Source of the DNA: an uncultured Alphaproteobacteria bacterium
GTDB taxonomy: Bacteria > Pseudomonadota > Alphaproteobacteria > Rickettsiales > UBA1997
Assembly (NCBI GenBank): GCA_903849835.1
Contig: CAINKA010000014.1
Coordinates: forward strand, 1 to 14,581
Reading direction: 5' to 3'
DNA: 14,581 bases
Every line of letters starts with the position of its first letter. Position 1 is the stretch's first letter. A program made the translations under genes and the position numbers. The notes below the pieces were generated by a model, which did not search any database, had not been told where the DNA came from, and was given only the letters and a program-made list of their open reading frames with translations. Positions 1 through 6,618 of this stretch are shown here, in pieces.

Positions 1-3
1 CCC

Positions 4-35
4 AGAATCATGCTTCGACAGGCTCGGCATGACAT
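4..35. repeat. Family A palindrome, right arm only (partial)
   Basis: This matches the right arm of the hairpins at 9345-9428 and 11520-11614: AGAATCATGCTTCGACAGG followed by CTCGGCATGACAT, with one A-to-G change (CTCGGC instead of CTCAGC). The left arm would lie before the window. It sits about 40 bases upstream of the pstS-like gene, so it lies at a gene boundary like the other copies. Confidence 0.8.
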
Positions 36-77
36 AGGTGGTTTTGAGTAAGTTTTAAATTTTTAAAAAAAATAAAT

Positions 78-1130
78 ATGAAATTTCTAACAGAGAAACT
101 TTTGCTCATCGCATTTTTTTTAGCTTCGCAAAATAGTTTTGCCTTCGAATCAAACAAAAGATCCTACATTTACTTGGTTGGATCTTCCACGGTTTCTCCC
201 TTGATGGCAGCGGTTTCGGAGGAATTTAGCCGCGTTCAAAATATCAATCAAACTCCGGTTCAAACTCCAGTTGTTGAATCAAGCGGAACGCGAAATGGCT
301 TTAAGTTTTTTTGTTCTGGAGTCGGAAAAAATTATCCGGATTTCGTAAATGCGTCGCGACCAATCGAAGAAAATGAAATCAAAAATTGTGAAAAAAACGG
401 CGTCAAAAAAATCCTTGAGATCAAGATTGGCTATGACGGCATCGTGTTTGGCAATTTTGTAAAAACAAAAAAAATTCAGCTAACGAAAGAACAAATTTTT
501 CTCGCCTTGGCCGAAAAAATTTTCGACGAAAAAACCAAAAAATTAATTCCCAATCCTTACAAAACTTGGAATCAAATCGGTGAAAAACTTCCAAAAACTG
601 AAATAATTATTTACGGCCCGCCACTCACCTCAGGCACTCGCGACGTCTTCGTCGACATGGTTATGGAAGGTGCTTGCTTGCATAAAAAAGAATTTGTCGA
701 GACTTTGCCCGACGAACATCAGCGCAAGATTCAATGTCACAAACTACGCAGCGACGGCAATTTCATTGAGTCGGGAGAGAATGACAATGTGATCGTGCAA
801 AATCTAAAAACTAATCCCAGCGCCTTCGGAATTCTCGGTTATGATTTTCTCACAGCGAATAAAAAAATAATTAAGGCAGTTCCGATTGATGGGATTCACC
901 CAACTCCCAAAAGCATCGCGACAAAAAAATATCCACTCTCCCGTCCACTTTTTATTTATTTTAAAAAAGAACATTTGGATTTGACTCCAAAGACGCGTGA
1001 GTTCATCGCAGAAATTATAAATTCTGAAACCATCGGCGGTAAAGGCTATCTGATCAATAGTGGCCTCGTTGCAATGAGTGATGCAGAGCTCGAAGAAACT
1101 CAAAAAAATATTTCATCACAGCTAAATTAA
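78..1130 (+). CDS. PstS-like phosphate ABC transporter substrate-binding protein
   Basis: Periplasmic solute-binding protein of the PstS type, expected to capture phosphate for an ABC importer. The 350-residue product starts with a Sec signal peptide: Lys-rich start, hydrophobic residues 8-17, likely cleavage after Ala22 in SFA-F. The mature part opens with the PstS signature YLVGSSTVSP (32-41). A second ligand-loop motif, SSGTRNG, follows at 68-74 and a third, SGTRDVF, at 185-191. These Ser/Gly/Thr/Arg loops form the anion site in the family. Length is normal. No pstC, pstA or pstB lies next to it here, so the permease is either outside the window or encoded elsewhere. A putative lipoprotein gene starts 4 bases after its stop, suggesting co-transcription. 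The start has no Shine-Dalgarno sequence but is fixed by the signal peptide. The exact anion specificity is inferred from family membership. Confidence 0.85.
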   Translation: MKFLTEKLLLIAFFLASQNSFAFESNKRSYIYLVGSSTVSPLMAAVSEEFSRVQNINQTPVQTPVVESSGTRNGFKFFCSGVGKNYPDFVNASRPIEENEIKNCEKNGVKKILEIKIGYDGIVFGNFVKTKKIQLTKEQIFLALAEKIFDEKTKKLIPNPYKTWNQIGEKLPKTEIIIYGPPLTSGTRDVFVDMVMEGACLHKKEFVETLPDEHQRKIQCHKLRSDGNFIESGENDNVIVQNLKTNPSAFGILGYDFLTANKKIIKAVPIDGIHPTPKSIATKKYPLSRPLFIYFKKEHLDLTPKTREFIAEIINSETIGGKGYLINSGLVAMSDAELEETQKNISSQLN

Positions 1131-1134
1131 CCAA

Positions 1135-1737
1135 ATGTCGATCAAAAAAATTTATCAATTTTTATTTTATTTTTTACTTCTACTCAACACTTCCTGCGCC
1201 ACGAAATATCTGTGGGGCGACAAGGTTTACGAAGAAAAAATCAGTCAATTTTTACTTGGCGCCGATGGCAGATATGTCGTTTTAATCGGCAGTGAATATC
1301 ACTACATCCTCACTGATGCGAATGGCACTCTGCAAAAAATTCTCTCCCTCAGACAAGAAAAAACTCTCGCCATCAACCTCGCAAAAAGTTACTTAAAACT
1401 CGATTCGAATAATGAAATTAAAGGCTATCTCACGATTGAAGGGCCATTCAACATTTTGCCGATAGAGGACATTGGAGCCCTTACCAGTCTAGGTGTAAGA
1501 CCAAATAAAAATGATGAAATTACGATCAAAATAAACCTGAGTGGTCGCAGATATTCTGCCAGAAATTTGGGTCAAGCTCTGATGAATTCTAACACAATTT
1601 ACAAAATTCAAATCAGTTACGACGACTCAACTTTTGCGAAAGATATTGGGAAGGCGGCAATCACTCCGATTGCAGTTGGCGTTGATGCGGTATTACTGAT
1701 CGGAAAAATTATTATCCTACCTTTTGAACTTCATTAA
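1135..1737 (+). CDS. putative lipoprotein of unknown function
   Basis: I do not recognise a named family. The 200-residue product begins with a short basic N-terminus (KK at 4-5), a hydrophobic run (about 9-17) and LLNTSC ending at Cys21, which resembles a lipobox, although Asn at -3 is atypical. The likely fate is lipidation at Cys21 and anchoring in a membrane facing the periplasm. The body is mixed polar and hydrophobic with no obvious catalytic motif. A hydrophobic segment near the C-terminus (about 176-196, with ITPIAVGVDAVLLIG) is reminiscent of the C-terminal ends of several small envelope lipoproteins. It starts 4 bases after the pstS-like gene and ends 5 bases before rlmJ, so it probably belongs to one transcript with them. 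It could instead be a signal-anchored inner-membrane protein. Confidence 0.7.
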   Translation: MSIKKIYQFLFYFLLLLNTSCATKYLWGDKVYEEKISQFLLGADGRYVVLIGSEYHYILTDANGTLQKILSLRQEKTLAINLAKSYLKLDSNNEIKGYLTIEGPFNILPIEDIGALTSLGVRPNKNDEITIKINLSGRRYSARNLGQALMNSNTIYKIQISYDDSTFAKDIGKAAITPIAVGVDAVLLIGKIIILPFELH

Positions 1738-1742
1738 ACGCT

Positions 1743-2582
1743 ATGAACTACCACCACATCTATCACGCCGGCAATTTCGCCGACATTTTTAAGCACATCA
1801 TTCTCGCGCTTTGTCTCGAAAAATTTCACGAAAAACCGACGCCATTTTTTGTTTTAGACACTCACGCCGGAATCGGAAAATATAATTTATCCGACGAAAA
1901 ATCGGTGAAAACTTCTGAGGCTGACGAGGGAATAAAAAAAATTTTACGTGAGAAAAATTTTGCTGATTTTTTACCCGAACGTTACTTGCGAATCTTGGCA
2001 AAAAATAATCACTGCGAAATTTCTGAACTGCCTGACAAACTCAACATTTACACCGGTTCGCCGATAATCATCAAAGATTATTTGCGTCGTGATGATCGTG
2101 CGATTTTTGCCGAATTAAATCGCGAAGATTTTTTGCAATTGAAGAAAAATTTTGCCGGAAATCCAAAATTTTCTTTTTTAAATGATGACGGTTTTAATTT
2201 TTTAAAATCGAAACTTCCGCCGTTAGAAAAAAGGGGTTTGATCATCATCGATCCCGCCTTCGAAAAAGATCAAAGTAAAATTTCTGACGATTACAGAAAA
2301 ATAATTGATGGACTCGAAGAAGCTTACAAACGCTTCGCTCACGGTGTTTATTTAATTTGGCATCCGATCATAAAAAGTGACGAAGAAACGCTGAAACAAT
2401 TCTATCAAAAAATTTCTGAATTAAAATTTTCAAAAGTTTTTCACACCACTTTCGACATTGGAAGCAAGCCCGAAGAAACAAAAATGCACGCCTGCGGAAT
2501 GTTTATTATCAACGCTCCGTGGCAGTTGGAGGAAAAGTTGAATTTGATTTTGCCGAAGGTTTTACAGATTTTAAAATCGTAG
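1743..2582 (+). CDS. rlmJ: RlmJ, 23S rRNA (adenine-N6) methyltransferase
   Basis: SAM-dependent methyltransferase expected to modify the base equivalent to E. coli 23S A2030 on naked rRNA. The 279-residue product has the hallmark N-terminus MNYHHIYHAGNFADIFKH (1-18), the SAM-loop motif LDTHAGIGKY (38-47) and the TGSP segment (104-107). The catalytic motif normally written DPPY/DPPF reads DPAFE at 170-174, so the second proline is replaced by Ala172; the catalytic aspartate (Asp170) is kept. Length is typical. It follows the lipoprotein gene by 5 bases without a visible ribosome binding site. Its TAG stop is the first three bases of a family B palindrome (2580-2673), and it converges on ccmA. 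Function is well supported by family motifs; the effect of the Ala substitution is unknown. Confidence 0.9.
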   Translation: MNYHHIYHAGNFADIFKHIILALCLEKFHEKPTPFFVLDTHAGIGKYNLSDEKSVKTSEADEGIKKILREKNFADFLPERYLRILAKNNHCEISELPDKLNIYTGSPIIIKDYLRRDDRAIFAELNREDFLQLKKNFAGNPKFSFLNDDGFNFLKSKLPPLEKRGLIIIDPAFEKDQSKISDDYRKIIDGLEEAYKRFAHGVYLIWHPIIKSDEETLKQFYQKISELKFSKVFHTTFDIGSKPEETKMHACGMFIINAPWQLEEKLNLILPKVLQILKS

Positions 2583-2673
2583 GGGCGACCCTTGTGGTCG
2601 CCCGCATAGCCCGGTGCTAACACGCAGCGCGAATGTAATCACCCGCACGGGCTGGGCACAAGGTCAGCCCCTA
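2580..2673. repeat. Family B palindromic element between rlmJ and ccmA
   Basis: A 94-base element with ends TAGGGG and CCCCTA. A left hairpin (GGGCGACC/GGTCGCCC, about 2583-2604) and a weaker right hairpin (GGGCTG/CAGCCC) flank a G+C-rich centre. It stands out from the A+T-rich surroundings. Both ends act as stop codons: TAG at 2580-2582 ends rlmJ on the plus strand, and the reverse complement of CTA at 2671-2673 ends ccmA on the minus strand. A second, shorter member lies at 12399-12461 in the same kind of place. It could also work as a bidirectional terminator or transcript-end stabiliser, but there is no T-tract. Confidence 0.85.
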
Positions 2674-3279
2674 CGAGTAATCCTCCAAATTCAACTTCGG
2701 CCCCAAATCAAAAAACGCCTCATCATGCGTTGCTATTATCACCAGCCCGTCTTCCTTCACCCGAGTTTTGATCAATCCATGCAGCAATTTTTTTCCGGCA
2801 CTGTCCAAATTATTTGACGGCTCATCCAAAAGCCAAATCGTGGCGGGGCAGGCCAACAGCTTTGCCAACATCACTCTTCTTTGCCAACCAGCCGAAAGAT
2901 TTTTTACTTTTTCGCCAGAAAATTCCTGCAATTTAAAAAAGCTTAAAGCCGACGAAACCACTGTTTCCGTATCTGCAAGGCGCGCATAAAATTGCAAATT
3001 TTCCAACACTGTAAGCTCAGATTTTAAAAAATTTTTGTGACCTAAAAATTGTGTGTCGCCGTTAAAATCAGCGCGAAAATTTTCGACATTCACATCGCCC
3101 CAAAGAATTTCACCTTCCGTCGGCTTTGAAATTCCAGCCAAAATTTTTAACAAACTAGTTTTTCCGCAGCCATTTTTTCCGGTAATTATGAGCGCCGAAG
3201 AAATGCTAATCGAGAAGCCGAGATGGGAGAAAATTTTCTTGTGATCTTTAAATAACGAAAGATTATTGATGGTGAGCAT
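2671..3279 (-). CDS. ccmA: CcmA, cytochrome c biogenesis ABC transporter ATPase
   Basis: ATP-binding subunit of the CcmAB(CD) haem-handling transporter used in System I cytochrome c maturation, acting at the cytoplasmic face of the inner membrane. The 202-residue length is typical. Visible motifs are Walker A GKNGCGKT (34-41), the ABC signature NLSAGWQRR (127-135), Walker B IWLLDEP (148-154) and the switch histidine in ATHDE (His185). SAGWQRRVMLAK fits the CcmA-type signature better than general ABC ATPases. No ccmB or other ccm genes are adjacent; the gene is isolated between convergent rlmJ and a divergent hydrolase gene, as ccm genes often are scattered in reduced alphaproteobacteria. Its stop codon lies inside the end of a family B palindrome. 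An A/G-rich stretch, TAGGGGAT, precedes the ATG very closely. A different small ABC ATPase is the main alternative. Confidence 0.83.
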   Translation of the reverse strand: MLTINNLSLFKDHKKIFSHLGFSISISSALIITGKNGCGKTSLLKILAGISKPTEGEILWGDVNVENFRADFNGDTQFLGHKNFLKSELTVLENLQFYARLADTETVVSSALSFFKLQEFSGEKVKNLSAGWQRRVMLAKLLACPATIWLLDEPSNNLDSAGKKLLHGLIKTRVKEDGLVIIATHDEAFFDLGPKLNLEDYS

Positions 3280-3316
3280 ATCCCCTAGAACCCTGATTTT
3301 CCTGATTAAACTGACA

Positions 3317-3982
3317 ATGTCCGAACTTAAATTTTACGAATATTCTGATTCAAAAAATCCCAAATATCTAGTAATTTTCCTGCATGGATATGGCGCGAAT
3401 GGAGAAAATTTAATTCACCTTTCCTACGAATTTAAACATGTTTTGCCCGAAGCTCATTTCATCGCACCGAATGCGATTGAGCCTTGGGAGGGCGGCTTCC
3501 CCCACGCTTACCAATGGTTTTCACTTGGCAATGGAATTGAAAGAAAAGGCCTTGTCGAGATGGCCGCAACCATAAAAAACGCCAATAAAATTCTTGAAAA
3601 TTTTATCGACGCACAGCTTACACGCTTCAATTTGCCAGCAGAAAAACTCTTCTTGGTCGGCTTCTCGCAAGGCGCGATGATGTCGATCTATCAAGGCCTG
3701 ATCAAGCCAAAAAAACCCGCGGGAATAATTTCTTTTTCCGGAAAAATAATTTTACCGGAAATGCTTGGAGAAAAAATTATTTCAAAACCAGAAATTTGTT
3801 TGATTCACGGCGAAGCTGATTCGGTGCTGCCTTTCGCCCATTTCATCGAAGCAAAAAAACTTTTAACCGCCGAAAAAATTTCCCACGAAGCTCATTCTTT
3901 TCCAAATCTCGATCACTCGATCGACATTCACGGAGTTAGGGTGGCGCAGAATTTTATTAAGAAAATCACCGAACAAACATGA
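3317..3982 (+). CDS. phospholipase/carboxylesterase-family alpha/beta-hydrolase
   Basis: Serine hydrolase of the Abhydrolase_2 (carboxylesterase/lysophospholipase/acyl-protein thioesterase) family; the natural ester substrate is not evident. The 221-residue product begins MSELKFYEY. The oxyanion region FLHGYGANGENL lies at 21-32, the nucleophile elbow GFSQG at 115-119 (Ser117), the acid residue is Asp168 in GEADSVLPF, and the catalytic histidine is His200 in LDHS. An upstream in-frame ATG at 3266 would add 17 residues without similarity and would overlap the divergent ccmA start, so the ATG at 3317 is preferred. There is no clear Shine-Dalgarno. Its TGA overlaps the ATG of a broken DUF3800-like reading frame at 3979, an arrangement typical of translational coupling before the second gene decayed. 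Confidence 0.87.
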   Translation: MSELKFYEYSDSKNPKYLVIFLHGYGANGENLIHLSYEFKHVLPEAHFIAPNAIEPWEGGFPHAYQWFSLGNGIERKGLVEMAATIKNANKILENFIDAQLTRFNLPAEKLFLVGFSQGAMMSIYQGLIKPKKPAGIISFSGKIILPEMLGEKIISKPEICLIHGEADSVLPFAHFIEAKKLLTAEKISHEAHSFPNLDHSIDIHGVRVAQNFIKKITEQT

Positions 3983-4062
3983 CCTCATCCACTTCACGTT
4001 TCATCGCATTTCTTGATGAATGCGGAGATCATTACTTTGGAAAAAATTGATCGAGATTTTAA
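3979..4062 (+). pseudogene. frameshifted N-terminal remnant, possibly DUF3800 family
   Basis: From the ATG at 3979 the frame reads MTSSTSRFIAFLDECGDH and stops at 4048-4050. The next reading frame (from about 4034) continues TLEKIDRDF. Joined by removing one base near 4033, this gives FLDECGDH-(S)LEKIDRDF, which matches my recollection of the opening of DUF3800 proteins (FLDExGDHxL, with the first catalytic-like Asp/Glu pair). Nothing recognisable follows, and a full protein would need well over 200 residues, so only the first 30 or so codons survive. The ATG overlaps the hydrolase stop. The assignment rests on a short motif recalled from the family and is moderate at best. The remaining bases up to the proS start at 4198 hold no recognised feature. 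Confidence 0.42.
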
Positions 4063-4197
4063 TAACTGGCAAATTTTCTTTCGGCAAAAAAGAAGGCGGC
4101 TCCGGATAAATCCAGAAACCACCTCCCGACCAAGAATTCCCAGTCCATGCACTCAAATATCCATGCCGACTTTTGTAATATCAACTTTCGCAAAATA

Positions 4198-5523
4198 ATG
4201 AAACTCTCCCAATATTTCCTCCCCACCCTCAAAGAAAATCCAATCGACGCCACCATCGCCTCGCATCAACTCATGATCCGCGCTGGCATGATTCGCCAGA
4301 CCGCGTCAGGGATTTACACTTGGTTGCCGCTTGGCCTTCGTGTTTTGCGCAAGGTTGAAAAAATTATTCGCGAGGAAATGGATGCGGCGGGCGCGCTCGA
4401 AGTTTTGATGCCGACGATTCAACCGGCAGAATTGTGGATCGAGTCTGGCCGCTACGACGCCTACGGCAAAGAGATGCTTCGCATCAAAGATCGCCACGAT
4501 CGCGACATCCTCTACGGACCAACTCACGAGGAAGTGATCACCGATATTTTTCGCAAAAACGTCACGTCCTACAAAGATCTTCCGAAAAATTTTTACCAAA
4601 TTCACTGGAAATTCCGCGACGAAATTCGCCCGCGCTTCGGCTTGATGCGTGGTCGCGAGTTCTTGATGAAAGATTCTTATTCCTTCGATTTGGATGAGGT
4701 GAGCGCGAAAAAAACTTACAATTTGATGTACGAAACCTACTTCAAAATTTTCCGCAAGATGGGTTTGAAACCAATGGCAGTGCGGGCTGACACTGGTGCA
4801 ATCGGCGGAGATTTGTCGCACGAATTTCACATTTTAGCCGACACGGGAGAGAGCGCGATTTATTACGATAAACGTTTTGAAAGTGAAAATTTGAGCGTTG
4901 TTGAAATGCAGAATCTTTACGCAATGGCTGACGAAATGCACGTGCCGGAAAAATGTCCGATCGCCGCCGAACAGCTAGCCTCAAGGCGCGGCATTGAAGT
5001 TGGCCACATTTTTAATTTTGGACTAAAATATTCGAAGGCGCTCGAAGCGTCAGTAATGGGACCAGGATCCCCCTGTTTAGGGGGATCGAGCGAGCGCGTT
5101 AGCGGCGCGATGGGGGTTCATAATAACAACCAAAAAATTTATCCAAACATGGGGTCGTACGGCATTGGTGCATCGCGCGTTGTCGCCGCCGCGATCGAAG
5201 CCAATCACGATGCAAGTGGAATTATTTGGCCGAAAGAAATCGCGCCGTTCCAAATTGCTTTGATCAACGTGCGCGCTGGCGATGAGCTCTGCGACAAACT
5301 TTGCGAAGAAATTTACCAAAAATTTTCTGCCAATGGGACGGAGATAATTTACGACGACACCAAAGCCAGCTTAGGCCAAAAATTTTCCATCGCCGACCTC
5401 ATCGGAATCCCAACTCAAATCATCGTTGGACCGAAGTCTGCAGCGGCTGGAAAGGTTGAAGTGAAAGATCGAAAAACTGGAGAGAAAAAGGAAATTTCGA
5501 TCAATGAACTTTACCAAAAATAA
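4198..5523 (+). CDS. proS: ProS, prolyl-tRNA synthetase (short alphaproteobacterial type)
   Basis: Class II aminoacyl-tRNA synthetase charging tRNA-Pro. The 441-residue length and the absence of the large editing domain between motifs 2 and 3 are typical of alphaproteobacterial ProRS. Motif 2 is seen at about 138-160 (KFRDEIRPRFGLMRGREFLMKD), motif 3 at 318-327 (MGSYGIGASR), and an anticodon-binding domain fills the C-terminal part from about 350. The start at 4198 (MKLSQYFLPTL) is chosen over an in-frame ATG at 4147 because family members begin with M-R/K-L-S-x-Y-F. Unusual feature: residues 288-308 (GPGSPCLGG to MGVH) are extra relative to my expectation of the family and are encoded exactly by a palindromic DNA element (5059-5121) in frame. 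They sit shortly before motif 3, where other lineages have the editing-domain junction. The nuclease gene follows after 18 bases. Confidence 0.95.
   Translation: MKLSQYFLPTLKENPIDATIASHQLMIRAGMIRQTASGIYTWLPLGLRVLRKVEKIIREEMDAAGALEVLMPTIQPAELWIESGRYDAYGKEMLRIKDRHDRDILYGPTHEEVITDIFRKNVTSYKDLPKNFYQIHWKFRDEIRPRFGLMRGREFLMKDSYSFDLDEVSAKKTYNLMYETYFKIFRKMGLKPMAVRADTGAIGGDLSHEFHILADTGESAIYYDKRFESENLSVVEMQNLYAMADEMHVPEKCPIAAEQLASRRGIEVGHIFNFGLKYSKALEASVMGPGSPCLGGSSERVSGAMGVHNNNQKIYPNMGSYGIGASRVVAAAIEANHDASGIIWPKEIAPFQIALINVRAGDELCDKLCEEIYQKFSANGTEIIYDDTKASLGQKFSIADLIGIPTQIIVGPKSAAAGKVEVKDRKTGEKKEISINELYQK
5059..5121. repeat. in-frame palindromic element inside proS (family D half-element)
   Basis: Sixty-three bases (21 codons) with a perfect 9-bp hairpin, GATCCCCCT-GTTT-AGGGGGATC (5066-5087), then CGCGTTAGCGGC (5095-5106) and a GATGGGGGTT end. 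The order terminal hairpin, CGCGTTAGCGGC, G-rich TT end mirrors the left half of the family D element at 8431-8586, which contains the identical 12-mer at 8459-8470. The reading frame of proS stays open through it, and motif 3 follows intact about ten residues later. Confidence 0.78.
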
Positions 5524-5541
5524 ACCCAAAAAAATAAACCC

Positions 5542-6618
5542 ATGAACATCACAAAACTCACTTCTCAAATCACAAAAATTCACAAATTTTTTTCGGATCA
5601 AGCGCTGCGTCAGATCAACAGTTCTCTGACTCTGCGCAATTTTGTTATTGGCCATTACATCGTGGAATATGAGCAGAATGGGGAGGATCGGGCGAAGTAC
5701 GGAAAGCAAATTGTTCGCAATTTGGAAAAGACTTTAAAAGCAAATGACGTTAAAGGCTTCTCGCACTCACTGCTTCAATCCTGTAAGCAGTTTTATTTTT
5801 CTTACCCTCATATTTCTCAAATTGTCCAGACGCTGTCTGGAGAATTCCGCAGCATCAAACTGATTGGTGATCAAACAAAAAATGATCTCGCAACCGACCC
5901 AAAACTTCTTCTCTCGCACCTTAGCTTCTCGCACTTCATCGAGTTGATGAAAGCTGAATCTCCTACAAAACGAGCCTTCTACGAAGTTTACGCAATCAAA
6001 AATAACTGCAGCATTCGTGAATTAAAACGCGCGATGGACACAATGCTTTTCGAAAGAACCTCCATTTCTAAAAACAAAAAATCGGCATTAGAAAAAATAG
6101 AAAGTGATTCAGAAATTTTGCCAGAAGATCTAATAAAAAATCCCTACATCCTTGAATTTCTTGGCCTGCCAGAAAAATCTGATTACAGCGAAAATGACCT
6201 TGAGCAGGCGATCACAAATCATTTGCAAAAATTCTTAGTAGAAATGGGGCGAGGATTTTGTTTTGAGGCGCGCCAAAAACGCATCACATTCGACAACACA
6301 CATTATCGCATCGATCTCGTTTTTTATCATCGCATCCTCAAGTGCCACGTGTTGCTTGATCTCAAGCTCGGCGAATTTTCTCACGCCGATGCAGGACAGA
6401 TGAATCTTTACCTCAATTATTTCAAAGAAAATGAGATGACCAAAGGAGATAGAGAACCCGTCGGGATCATCCTCTGCGCTAGCAAAAATGAAGCTCTGGT
6501 CAAATATGCAACCGGCGGAATTTCGCAAAAACTCTTCGTTTCAAAATATCTCGTTAACCTTCCGCGCGAAGAGGAATTGCAAAAAATTATTCAAGAAGAA
6601 CAAGCAAAATTAGCATGA
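5542..6618 (+). CDS. YhcG/DUF1016-family PD-(D/E)xK nuclease
   Basis: The 358-residue product has the two-part layout of the YhcG family. The DUF1016 N-terminal helical domain (about 15-170) contains LRNFVIGHYIVEYEQNGEDRAKYG (31-54). The C-terminal PD-(D/E)xK nuclease domain (about 220-345) has the active-site pattern RIDLVFYHR (Asp258) then LLDLKLGEF (Asp273, Lys275), followed by AGQMNLYLNYF (284-294) and GIILCASKNE (308-317). Family members are found with restriction-modification and other genome-conflict loci and in mobile regions, but the cellular role is not settled. Here it stands alone between proS and gpmI with no methylase or toxin partner. Its TGA overlaps the gpmI ATG (ATGA), so the two are probably translationally coupled. 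All visible catalytic residues are present, so it appears intact. It is likely an acquired gene settled in a housekeeping operon. Confidence 0.88.
   Translation: MNITKLTSQITKIHKFFSDQALRQINSSLTLRNFVIGHYIVEYEQNGEDRAKYGKQIVRNLEKTLKANDVKGFSHSLLQSCKQFYFSYPHISQIVQTLSGEFRSIKLIGDQTKNDLATDPKLLLSHLSFSHFIELMKAESPTKRAFYEVYAIKNNCSIRELKRAMDTMLFERTSISKNKKSALEKIESDSEILPEDLIKNPYILEFLGLPEKSDYSENDLEQAITNHLQKFLVEMGRGFCFEARQKRITFDNTHYRIDLVFYHRILKCHVLLDLKLGEFSHADAGQMNLYLNYFKENEMTKGDREPVGIILCASKNEALVKYATGGISQKLFVSKYLVNLPREEELQKIIQEEQAKLA

Noticed and set aside
2614..2817. 67-codon plus-strand frame starting inside the family B repeat
   Set aside because: It runs antisense to ccmA and begins in repeat sequence; no coding features.
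3266..3316. Upstream ATG that would extend the hydrolase by 17 residues
   Set aside because: The extension would overlap the divergent ccmA start and shows no family similarity, while MSELKFYEY at 3317 leads directly into the core fold.
4147..4197. Upstream ATG that would extend ProRS by 17 residues
   Set aside because: ProRS of this type begins with M-K/R-L-S-x-Y-F, exactly as from 4198; the extension has no recognisable sequence.
4306..4830. 174-codon open frame on the minus strand within proS
   Set aside because: It lies opposite a strongly conserved synthetase; its composition follows the complement of proS codons and it shows no motif.
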